DNA of 5,210 nucleotides from Bacteriovoracaceae bacterium (GCA_947442115.1 CANEVK010000211.1:1-5210); one strand, 5' to 3'. Shown: positions 1 through 5,210, counted from the first letter of the stretch. Notes: generated by a model from the sequence alone, not told the origin. Numbers and translations: made by a program.

Positions 1-2
1 CA

Positions 3-191
3 TCTTTTTCATTTCAAACTTCTCAAAAAGACCATGAGTTAAGAGAGGCCATTATTGGAGTCCAGAGAAAGCTGAATGCTGAAGAGGGGAAAGTCTTAGA
101 AAATTTTAAGGCACTTTTCTCAATCTTAAGAAAAGAATATGTTTCAGTCAGGAAGTCCCAACCAACAAGTACTGATCACTTTCTTTCCTGA
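3..191 (+). CDS. C-terminal end of an unrecognised protein (5' truncated by window edge)
   Basis: An open frame runs from the window edge to a TGA at 189-191, giving the last 62 residues of a protein. It contains no in-frame ATG, GTG or TTG, so the start must lie before the window. The visible part is hydrophilic and probably helical, with a charged stretch around DHELREAIIGVQRKLNAEEG followed by KALFSILRKEY and a polar Ser/Thr-rich tail. There is no membrane segment or recognisable motif. The TGA overlaps the ATG of the downstream pseudouridine synthase by one base (TGATG), and no Shine-Dalgarno is seen before that ATG. This suggests translational coupling and a shared operon. I do not recognise the family. 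That the frame is coding is inferred from its openness and the tight junction. Confidence 0.6.
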   Translation, partial: SFSFQTSQKDHELREAIIGVQRKLNAEEGKVLENFKALFSILRKEYVSVRKSQPTSTDHFLS

Positions 192-1063
192 TGAAAGTTT
201 TTGAATTTCTTGTTCAGAAATACTCGAATAAAAAAATCAAGTTAGTAGAACTACTTAAACTTGTGGCATCTCTTAATGAGAAAGACATTCTTGATGCCGC
301 CCAAAAGGGCGCCGTATGGATTCAGAAAAACAACATGGGAAAAATTCTCAGAATAAGAGATATTGAAACTGAAGTTTCGCCTCAGGATAAGATCAACTTT
401 TATTTTGATAAAAAAATACTTTCTTATCCTGAAATTTCAAATGCAGACTGCTTGTATCAAACTAAAAATTATAGCATCTGGATTAAAGCAGCAGGGGTGC
501 TGGCCCAGGGCACTCAAGCTTCAGACCATACATCACTTTTTAGATTTATTGAGAGGCAGAAAGGGCATGATATTTTTTTAATTCACCGTTTAGATCGTGA
601 AACAGACGGTCTTATGATTGTCGCTCATCATTCCCAGGCAGCAGGAATTCTTGGTGAAATGTTTCAACAAAATGTGGTCAAGAAAACTTATGAGGCCATT
701 GTTAAAGGTGGTGGCCTCATTCCAGGTCATGTGGAGCTGATTGAAAAGAAGCTAGATGGGAAGGCGGCCACTACAATTATTGAAGTGATGGATTCTGATA
801 AAGATTTTGGCCTACTGAAGGTTGAAATTAAAACAGGAAGGCTTCACCAAATTCGCCGGCACCTTGAATCTATTGGTCACCCAGTTATGGGAGACCCCAA
901 ATATGGAAAAGGTAATAAAAACCGTGAGGGTCTTCAATTGCTGGCCAAGTCTCTGGAATTTATGGATCCCTGGTCAAAAAAAGTAGTTTCGGTCTCCCAT
1001 CCCCGTTCACTCAAATTGCCTCAAAAAGACGATCAAAACTCTGTAAAAAATTCAAATATCTAA
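191..1063 (+). CDS. RluA-family RNA pseudouridine synthase
   Basis: This 290-residue enzyme should convert specific uridines in rRNA or tRNA to pseudouridine in the cytoplasm. The RluA signature HRLDRETDGL is at residues 132-141, with D135 as the predicted catalytic aspartate. Supporting motifs are KKTYEAIVKG (164-173) with the conserved Tyr, TGRLHQIRRHL (215-225), and GDPKYG (234-239). Residues about 17-75 look like a weak S4-type RNA-binding domain (AAQKGAVWI followed by a SPQDKI turn). The last 15 or so residues are a polar tail. The length fits single-domain RluA proteins with or without S4. The ATG at 191 shares a base with the upstream TGA and has no ribosome-binding site of its own, so translation probably depends on coupling. 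The sequence does not reveal which RNA position is modified, so no RluA/B/C/D symbol is given. Confidence 0.93.
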   Translation: MKVFEFLVQKYSNKKIKLVELLKLVASLNEKDILDAAQKGAVWIQKNNMGKILRIRDIETEVSPQDKINFYFDKKILSYPEISNADCLYQTKNYSIWIKAAGVLAQGTQASDHTSLFRFIERQKGHDIFLIHRLDRETDGLMIVAHHSQAAGILGEMFQQNVVKKTYEAIVKGGGLIPGHVELIEKKLDGKAATTIIEVMDSDKDFGLLKVEIKTGRLHQIRRHLESIGHPVMGDPKYGKGNKNREGLQLLAKSLEFMDPWSKKVVSVSHPRSLKLPQKDDQNSVKNSNI

Positions 1064-1116
1064 AAATACTCAAAAAAGTTTCATTTTTAAAGTTAATATG
1101 CTGCCATGCATTACCT

Positions 1117-1121
1117 AGGAG
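1117..1121 (+). promoter_or_regulatory. Ribosome-binding site of the exported unknown protein
   Basis: AGGAG lies six bases before the ATG at 1128, an ideal Shine-Dalgarno sequence and spacing. It fixes the start of the 519-residue gene. It also contrasts with the preceding rluA-like gene, which has none. The 64-bp gap upstream holds a TAATAT at 1094-1099 that could be a -10 element, but no matching -35 is visible, so I do not call a promoter. Confidence 0.75.
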
Positions 1122-1127
1122 TATTTT

Positions 1128-2687
1128 ATGCTTAATTACCGCTGGTTATTTTTATCAGTATTAGTATCAACATCTGGACTAGCGAGGGTCGATTTCAAGA
1201 CTAAGCAGGCCCGCGTTGATTCACTCATGAAACTCCAAAAATTCGCCCCTGCTTTTGCTTTTGATACTTACCAGCGAGAGCTTGAATACGAGAAAAAAGG
1301 TCTCTCGCTTGAGGCCCGTGCAAAAAATGAAGCAGATCTTCTTGCTGACCAAATAAGAGCTCGAGTGGCAGATGCTTATGAAGCTGCTCTAAAAAAATAT
1401 GAAAACGCTGAGTCTGCCAGAGAAGAAGTAAGAGCGGCGATCAATAAAGATTTATCTCTTGTTGCTCCCGGATTAAGGGATGAGTTGTCTTTGCTCGCCC
1501 ATAAAACACTTGATCAAATTGAAAACGGGATTTCAAGCGAAGGTGCTGAGTTGATTAAAGTGCAGGAGAGTTTTAAAAAAGATGCTTTAAGTAGATCAGT
1601 TTTTCTTAATCAAGAATTTACTCCTGCAGCCTTTGAGTCAAATCAGAAGATGAGTAATCCACCAAATGATTCAGAAAGAAAAGAATATAATAATAAACAA
1701 GAGATTATTGAGTCACTCACATCAGAGAAAGAAAGTAGCCGTTGGGTTTCTTCAAGTAACCTTACCGTGCGGACTGCTGAAATTACTTCAACATCTGCAA
1801 ACGTATCCATGCAGCTGAAAGTTTCTTTTTTAGGTGCAACAATCAATGCTGGCCCTACAATTCGCTTTAAGAAAACCTACAGTTCAAATGCCACGATTAT
1901 GGCGGATGGGATGAATCCTATCTTTGCCGATGGTGGAAATTTTGATTACCACAAAAGAGATAAGAGCGGAAAAATCCTCATTAAGAGTGGAAAGCAGCAG
2001 AAAAGATACATGTTTTTTACTTGTGATGCTGATTTAAGTTTCGAAACAGACTATGAAGGCTCTGGTGGGTTTAGTTACATGGGAGTTGGGGGAAGTGCCT
2101 CTGTTACGAAAAAATTTATGAATCATGTCGACATCGCTTCTCGACGAATTGCTCTGCCTGAATATGTGGCGAATAAATCAGTTACCGTGAAATTCATTTC
2201 AGATCTTTGCCATAATGATTTTCTTAACGCGCGCTTCAGTAATTCACTAACTGTTAAAAATTCACTTGATATAATGATGAAAAGTGTTGTGGAAGGCTTA
2301 ACATTCTCACACCCAAAAACGAAGTGCGCGATTGATGAGCATTGTTATGACTGGTTTAATAATGAGATTATTTCACTTGTAAAAAATAAAAATTTCCCGC
2401 GTTGCCGAGAAGAAAATGCTCGTGAGCAATACATGTCATGTCAGCTGAGAGGACTTGAAGGACAAAGTTGTCCGGTCTACGAGAATGGTAAAAGAACGTC
2501 TAACGGGCAGTGGGAGTACCAATGTGATACCGGTCTTAAATGTGTTAAATATGAAAGCCAGAGCTTTTTTCTTGGTGGAGTATTGAAGTATGCTAAAGGG
2601 AAATGTCAGGTGATTAATAAAAAAACCTACCGAAACCCTTTTGATCTTGCGAACGAAAATCGTGAGATTGAAGTTGAAATCGAATAA
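1128..2687 (+). CDS. Exported cysteine-rich protein of unknown function
   Basis: I do not recognise this 519-residue protein. Residues 1-19 look like a Sec signal peptide: short basic N-terminus, hydrophobic core LFLSVLVSTSGLA, probable signal peptidase I cut after A19 (G-L-A). There is no lipobox cysteine. Residues about 45-155 are rich in Ala, Glu, Lys and Arg and should be helical, perhaps coiled coil. A polar linker (about 165-205) precedes a Ser/Thr/Gly-rich region (about 208-355) with alternating hydrophobic and polar residues, for example VSMQLKVSFLGATINAGPTI and the Gly-rich GSGGFSYMGVGGSASV, which suggests beta strands. All ten cysteines lie at 299 or later (299, 361, 400, 406, 426, 438, 448, 466, 472, 493), consistent with disulfides outside the cytoplasm. 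The last segment has a C-x(17)-C-DTGLK-C-x(20)-C pattern like small extracellular cysteine modules. It probably has its own promoter. An adhesin, toxin or envelope role is speculation. Confidence 0.88.
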   Translation: MLNYRWLFLSVLVSTSGLARVDFKTKQARVDSLMKLQKFAPAFAFDTYQRELEYEKKGLSLEARAKNEADLLADQIRARVADAYEAALKKYENAESAREEVRAAINKDLSLVAPGLRDELSLLAHKTLDQIENGISSEGAELIKVQESFKKDALSRSVFLNQEFTPAAFESNQKMSNPPNDSERKEYNNKQEIIESLTSEKESSRWVSSSNLTVRTAEITSTSANVSMQLKVSFLGATINAGPTIRFKKTYSSNATIMADGMNPIFADGGNFDYHKRDKSGKILIKSGKQQKRYMFFTCDADLSFETDYEGSGGFSYMGVGGSASVTKKFMNHVDIASRRIALPEYVANKSVTVKFISDLCHNDFLNARFSNSLTVKNSLDIMMKSVVEGLTFSHPKTKCAIDEHCYDWFNNEIISLVKNKNFPRCREENAREQYMSCQLRGLEGQSCPVYENGKRTSNGQWEYQCDTGLKCVKYESQSFFLGGVLKYAKGKCQVINKKTYRNPFDLANENREIEVEIE

Positions 2688-2688
2688 G

Positions 2689-3333
2689 CTAATCATAATC
2701 AAAGAATCGGCCCAGAAACTTTTCTGTTTCCTGGGCCAGTTCTTTTTCTGTTTCAGTATTGTTAATGACTAAATCAGATTTGCTCTTTTTATCTTCAATA
2801 TCCATTTGCTGTGAAAGCATTTTCTCTGCAAGTTCAGTGGAGATTTGATCCCTTGCCTTTAGTCTCTCCAGCTGGATTGATCGGGGAGTATAAACCAACA
2901 AGATGAGGTCAAAAACCTTCTCCATGCCCCGCTCAAAGAGGAGAGGAACATCATAGAAAATGATCTGGGGATTTGATTTGAGTTCTAACTCATCATGAAA
3001 AGCTTGGGGGAGTCTCTGGTAAATATAACTCTCAATTATTTTTTTTGTATTTTCATTCTGAAACACATTTTCTCTGAGTCTTTTAAAATCAATATCCTCA
3101 TTCACCATGCAAACGGGAAAATTGGTTTTTATAAAGTGAATAGATTCAGGCCATTTATAGATATTCTTCACTAATTGGTCAGCACTCACTACGGTCAAGC
3201 CTTTAGCTTCTAAAAGACGGGAGACAGTCGTTTTACCAGAAGCGATCCCACCGGTGAGTCCAATAATGGGGACTTCACTTTGATAAAGTCTTTGTTCAGA
3301 AGTCAGACGCTCATATTCTTTTTTTAATTTCAT
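2689..3333 (-). CDS. coaE: Dephospho-CoA kinase
   Basis: CoaE phosphorylates the 3'-hydroxyl of dephospho-CoA using ATP, the final step of coenzyme A synthesis, in the cytoplasm. Counting from the start chosen here (214 residues), the Walker A/P-loop GLTGGIASGKT is at 25-35, the SADQ segment with the conserved Asp at 50-53, DVPLLFE at 128-134, the LID-type ERLKARD at 156-162, and SDLVINN at 186-192. These follow the family order. The start is ATG 3333-3331, which overlaps the mazG stop in the four-base ATGA arrangement typical of coupled genes. An in-frame ATG seven codons upstream (3354) is possible but would overlap mazG by 25 bases, and neither has a clear Shine-Dalgarno. About 24 hydrophilic residues precede the P-loop strand, whereas most CoaE proteins begin there. 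The usual His-Pro motif after the LR-x-x-VF segment is absent (SYIYQRLPQAF instead). Confidence 0.92.
   Translation of the reverse strand: MKLKKEYERLTSEQRLYQSEVPIIGLTGGIASGKTTVSRLLEAKGLTVVSADQLVKNIYKWPESIHFIKTNFPVCMVNEDIDFKRLRENVFQNENTKKIIESYIYQRLPQAFHDELELKSNPQIIFYDVPLLFERGMEKVFDLILLVYTPRSIQLERLKARDQISTELAEKMLSQQMDIEDKKSKSDLVINNTETEKELAQETEKFLGRFFDYD
2709..2746 (+). terminator. Probable intrinsic terminator of the exported-protein gene, nested inside coaE
   Basis: GGCCCAG (2709-2715) plus AAAC (2716-2719) pairs with GTTT (2726-2729) and CTGGGCC (2731-2737). This leaves a six-base loop TTTTCT and one bulged C at 2730. The stem begins 21 bases after the plus-strand stop codon and is followed by AG, then TTCTTTTTC. 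The T-rich side lies in the plus direction. In the minus direction the tail (GATTCTTTG) is poor, and termination there would remove the coaE stop. The hairpin is therefore best read as a terminator for the plus-strand gene only, encoded within codons for the last residues of CoaE. The T-tract is interrupted, so strength is uncertain. Confidence 0.55.
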
Positions 3334-4115
3334 AGTTTTTTGACTTCTACCCATAGTTTTTCAAGTTCAGCTTGAGGGGTGGATTCAATTTTTCCCCCTT
3401 TCGCTTTCACTCTATCTTCGACTTTTTGAAAGCGATGGATAAATTTTTGATTGGCCTCTTTCAAGCATTCCTCAGGATTGAGATCTAAGTGGCGGGCGAG
3501 TTGGGCCACAGAAAAAAGCAGGTCACCAATCTCTTCTTTCACTCGCTTCTTATCAAATCTTCCACCAGGAGGAAGCTCTTGTTTGACCTCTTGCCACTCC
3601 TCCTCAACTTTGTGGAGAACTTGATCATAGTTTTCCCAGTCAAAATTCACCGTGGTTGATTTTTTACCAATCCGATAGGCAGATTCAAGTGAAGGGGCAT
3701 GAAGATACTTGTTATCAATAGAATACTTCCTTTCCCCTTTTTCTTTTTTCTTGAGCTCTTCCCAATTCTCAAGAACCTTGGCACTTGAAAGATCATTGGA
3801 TTCGTTTCCAAAAACATGGGGATGGCGGTGAATAATTTTATCCGCCAAAGTCTTGGCCACAGACTCTAGGTTGAATGAATTTGTCTCTGAGGCGATAGTC
3901 GAGTGGAGAAGGATCTGCAAAAGAACATCTCCCAATTCCTCTTCCATGAGTTTAGGATTTTTAAGCTCAGTTGCTTCAATAAATTCGTAGGACTCTTCCA
4001 AAAGATATTTTAATAAACTCTCATGGGTTTGTTCTAAATCCCAAGGACATCCTTCTTGAGGATGGCGAAGTTTTTGAATAACTTCAATACACCTAATGAG
4101 TTCTGGATAATTCAA
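3330..4115 (-). CDS. mazG: MazG nucleoside triphosphate pyrophosphohydrolase
   Basis: MazG hydrolyses (d)NTPs to the monophosphate and pyrophosphate, clearing non-canonical nucleotides and, in E. coli, influencing ppGpp levels. The 261 residues match the full-length two-domain form (E. coli MazG is about the same size). The N-terminal repeat has CPWDLEQTHESL (23-34), EESYE (40-44), EEELGD (58-63) and HPHVFG (98-103). NWEELKKKEK (117-126) bridges to the C-terminal repeat, with EEEWQEV (171-177), EEIGDLLFSVAQLARHL (194-210) and ANQKFIHRF (221-229). The E-x-x-E plus E-x-x-D metal-binding sets are recognisable in both halves. The start is a TTG at 4115-4113 placed five bases behind a strong AAGGAG. 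The frame upstream reaches a stop at 4143-4145 without an ATG. mazG is the first gene of a two-gene operon and couples into coaE through ATGA. Confidence 0.95.
   Translation of the reverse strand: MNYPELIRCIEVIQKLRHPQEGCPWDLEQTHESLLKYLLEESYEFIEATELKNPKLMEEELGDVLLQILLHSTIASETNSFNLESVAKTLADKIIHRHPHVFGNESNDLSSAKVLENWEELKKKEKGERKYSIDNKYLHAPSLESAYRIGKKSTTVNFDWENYDQVLHKVEEEWQEVKQELPPGGRFDKKRVKEEIGDLLFSVAQLARHLDLNPEECLKEANQKFIHRFQKVEDRVKAKGGKIESTPQAELEKLWVEVKKL
4083..4111 (+). promoter_or_regulatory. Weak candidate promoter for ybeY, inside the mazG 5' end
   Basis: GATAAT (4106-4111, five of six matches to the -10 consensus) is preceded, at a 17-base spacing, by TTCAAT (4083-4088, only three of six for a -35). 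The start of ybeY lies 48 bases downstream. If used, the promoter sits within the first codons of the divergent mazG gene, which is plausible because only 43 bp separate the two starts. In AT-rich DNA such matches arise by chance, so this is tentative. Confidence 0.22.
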
Positions 4116-4120
4116 GCCTG

Positions 4121-4126
4121 CTCCTT
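4121..4126 (-). promoter_or_regulatory. Ribosome-binding site that fixes the TTG start of mazG
   Basis: Read on the minus strand this is AAGGAG, with five bases to the TTG at 4115-4113. No ATG or GTG occurs in frame between this site and the upstream in-frame stop, so it decides the non-standard start. It lies in the 43-bp gap shared with the divergent ybeY gene. Confidence 0.8.
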
Positions 4127-4158
4127 GATGATTGCCTGAGGTCTAGGAAAAGGATACC

Positions 4159-4710
4159 ATGGTCGTCATGAAGAAACATCCTGAGATCTTTTTTGACCTC
4201 CAGACGAGCGTCAAACTAAGCGCAAAACAAGAAAAAAAACTAAAAATCTGGCCAGGGCTGGCTTCCCATGTCATGACCACAATCCTTAGAGATTCCAAAT
4301 TTATCAATCAGCAATGGTTAAAAAATGTCACTACCATAAGAGTTTCTGTCCTCATTTGTGGAGAGGCTAAAATAAAAAAATTAAATCAAAATTACCGGGA
4401 TAAAAATAAAGTCACAGATGTCCTTTCTTTTCCCAGCTTTTCAACTCTACGTCTGGCCCCAGGGAAGATGGATCTCTTTGGAGATGAACTCTTTTTAGGT
4501 GATCTTGCCATTTGTCATCAGAAGGTCTTATCCCAGGCTAAAGATTTTGAAATTGATTATTTCGATGAATTTATCCATCTTTTCTTTCACGGATTGATCC
4601 ATCTTGTAGGTTACGATCACGAGATTTCTTTAAAAGAAGAGAAAATCATGGAGCGTTGGGAAGAAAAAGCTCTGTCATTATTTTCGAAGGCAAAAAAAAA
4701 GGGAGCCTAA
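4159..4710 (+). CDS. ybeY: YbeY endoribonuclease / rRNA maturation factor
   Basis: YbeY is a metal-dependent endoribonuclease acting in 16S rRNA 3'-end maturation and late 70S ribosome quality control. The signature HGLIHLVGYDH is at residues 144-154, with H144, H148 and H154 as predicted zinc ligands. LNQNYRDKNKVTDVLSFP (75-92) includes the conserved Arg (R80) matching the functionally important R59 of the E. coli protein as I align it. LGDLAIC (113-119) is also typical. At 183 residues it is longer than E. coli YbeY (155), with extra residues before the conserved core and in the loop after LSFP. The ATG at 4159 has AAAAGGA four bases upstream. A second ATG at 4168 would be thirteen bases away, so the first is preferred. 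It is divergent from mazG by 43 bp. Its last codons cross an A-run and the stem of a terminator hairpin, with the TAA in the loop. Confidence 0.95.
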   Translation: MVVMKKHPEIFFDLQTSVKLSAKQEKKLKIWPGLASHVMTTILRDSKFINQQWLKNVTTIRVSVLICGEAKIKKLNQNYRDKNKVTDVLSFPSFSTLRLAPGKMDLFGDELFLGDLAICHQKVLSQAKDFEIDYFDEFIHLFFHGLIHLVGYDHEISLKEEKIMERWEEKALSLFSKAKKKGA

Positions 4711-4721
4711 GCTCCCTTTTT
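4696..4721. terminator. Bidirectional intrinsic terminator shared by ybeY and the S8 protease gene
   Basis: GGGAGC (4701-4706) and GCTCCC (4711-4716) form a perfect six-base-pair GC-rich stem around the loop CTAA. It can extend through AAAAA (4696-4700) pairing with TTTTT (4717-4721). In the plus direction the stem is followed by five Ts. In the minus direction it is followed by the complement of nine As (4692-4700), giving nine Ts. The ybeY stop codon TAA (4708-4710) lies inside the loop. The convergent protease gene stops at 4732, ten bases before the hairpin on its strand. Both genes are therefore served by one structure. Confidence 0.85.
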
Positions 4722-4731
4722 GTGAAAAAAA

Positions 4732-5210
4732 TTATTTTTTTCTTGAGGCTTTTGAAAGAGCTGCTTTGAGGTTGACTCGTCCACCAGTCGCAATCATTCC
4801 GTTAAAGGCAGGAACCTTAGTCACTGACTTCATAAGAACTTCCTTAAGCTCGGTTGCAGAGAGGTCTGGGTAGTAGCTAAGAATCATCGCGGCTACACCT
4901 GATGTATTGGGAGCAGCCATCGAAGTTCCAGAGGCCATACCGTATTTATTCCCATTGATCGTAGAGTAGATATTTGAACCAGGAGCAGCAACATCAACTG
5001 TTCTTACCCCAGTATTAGAAAAACTCGACATTGAACCATTACTTGTTGTTGAGGCCACGACGAGTAAGTTTTCTGAATCAAAAGATGCTGGATATTTCAA
5101 ACGTACGTCATTATTACACCAACCTGCACATCCACCAAATGGATTATTCGAGTCATTACCTGCTGAAGCAATCACGAGCGTGTTGTAGCGTTGGCCAATT
5201 TCATCAATCG
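4732..5210 (-). CDS. Subtilisin-like S8 serine protease, C-terminal part (5' end beyond window)
   Basis: The frame is open from the window edge (in frame from 5208) to the TAA at 4734-4732, giving about 159 C-terminal residues of a peptidase S8 domain. No true start is visible: the GTG at 5175 encodes the Val of the core strand NTLVIASAGND, not an initiation codon. The oxyanion-hole Asn is in ASAGND (Asn codon 5157-5155). The catalytic Ser is in SGTSMAAPN (Ser codon 4923-4921). Also typical are YPAS, the SFSNTG and VAAPGSNIYST segments, and the GGRVNLKAAL end. The catalytic Asp and His must lie upstream, outside the window. CAGWC probably forms a small disulfide loop, as expected of an exported enzyme. 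The usual His after GTSMAAP is Asn here; that position is not catalytic. The protein stops soon after the catalytic domain with a basic SRKK end, so there is no C-terminal sorting or P domain. Substrate unknown. Confidence 0.93.
   Translation of the reverse strand, partial: IDEIGQRYNTLVIASAGNDSNNPFGGCAGWCNNDVRLKYPASFDSENLLVVASTTSNGSMSSFSNTGVRTVDVAAPGSNIYSTINGNKYGMASGTSMAAPNTSGVAAMILSYYPDLSATELKEVLMKSVTKVPAFNGMIATGGRVNLKAALSKASRKK

Noticed and set aside
363..581. Open frame of 72 codons on the plus strand inside the pseudouridine synthase gene
   Set aside because: It overlaps the conserved synthase frame throughout, has no motif and is a shifted-frame shadow.
1064..1090. A-run and T-run after the pseudouridine synthase stop as a possible terminator
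   Set aside because: The only pairing is short A-T (AAAAA with TTTTT around GTTTCA) with no GC stem and no clear tail. I would not call a terminator on that.
1643..1846. Open frame of 67 codons on the minus strand inside the exported-protein gene
   Set aside because: It is antisense to a gene with a clear start, ribosome-binding site and signal peptide, has no recognisable motif, and its composition is what a shadow frame would give.
2436..2702. Open frame of 88 codons on the minus strand overlapping the end of the exported-protein gene and the coaE stop
   Set aside because: It is antisense to the cysteine-rich region, which has a structured cysteine pattern on the plus strand. The Phe/Ile/Leu-rich translation looks like the complement of Lys/Glu-rich coding DNA.
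3039..3046. Eight-base homopolymer in coaE as a possible frameshift
   Set aside because: Conserved CoaE motifs lie in the same frame on both sides, so the reading frame is intact.
4151..4164. Extended -10-like TGGTATCCT on the minus strand as a mazG promoter
   Set aside because: The hexamer matches consensus at only four positions, there is no -35 at a suitable distance, and it coincides with the ybeY ribosome-binding site on the other strand. Too weak to call.
4725..4741. A7-TTA-T7 inverted repeat at the protease stop codon
   Set aside because: It is purely A-T with a three-base centre, so it is unlikely to form a stable RNA hairpin. The adjacent GC-rich hairpin at 4701-4716 explains termination better.

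Overview
This AT-rich window is a compact stretch of bacterial chromosome. It holds five well-supported protein genes plus partial genes at both edges. I see no insertion sequence, CRISPR array, tRNA or rRNA. Gene content (a pseudouridine synthase, CoaE, MazG, YbeY, an exported subtilisin-type protease) and purine-rich Shine-Dalgarno sites point to an ordinary free-living bacterium. The large exported cysteine-rich protein next to a secreted S8 protease is reminiscent of Bdellovibrionota (Bacteriovorax-like predators). That is an impression, not something the window proves.

Layout. Positions 3-191 (+) are the 3' end of an unrecognised gene whose TGA shares a base with the ATG of an RluA-family pseudouridine synthase (191-1063, +). 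After a 64-bp gap, which carries a good AGGAG site, comes a 519-residue exported protein of unknown function (1128-2687, +). It has a helical N-terminal half, a beta-rich middle and a C-terminal region containing all ten cysteines. It converges with a two-gene minus-strand operon, mazG then coaE (4115 down to 2689). The convergent stop codons are separated by a single base, and the apparent terminator of the plus-strand gene lies inside the coaE coding sequence.

mazG and ybeY are divergent, with only 43 bp between their start codons. mazG starts with TTG behind a strong AAGGAG. ybeY (4159-4710, +) ends inside a compact hairpin flanked by an A-run and a T-run, which looks like a bidirectional terminator shared with the convergent S8 protease gene (4732 to beyond 5210, -).

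Functionally, RluA-like modification and YbeY both act on structural RNA or ribosomes. MazG cleans the nucleotide pool and CoaE makes the last step of coenzyme A. These are housekeeping functions with no shared pathway. The exported protein and the protease are the accessory, envelope or extracellular component. I did not find a convincing new multi-gene system. The most original item is the unknown exported cysteine-rich protein. A divergent CoaE lacking the usual His-Pro motif and two economical terminator arrangements are secondary points.
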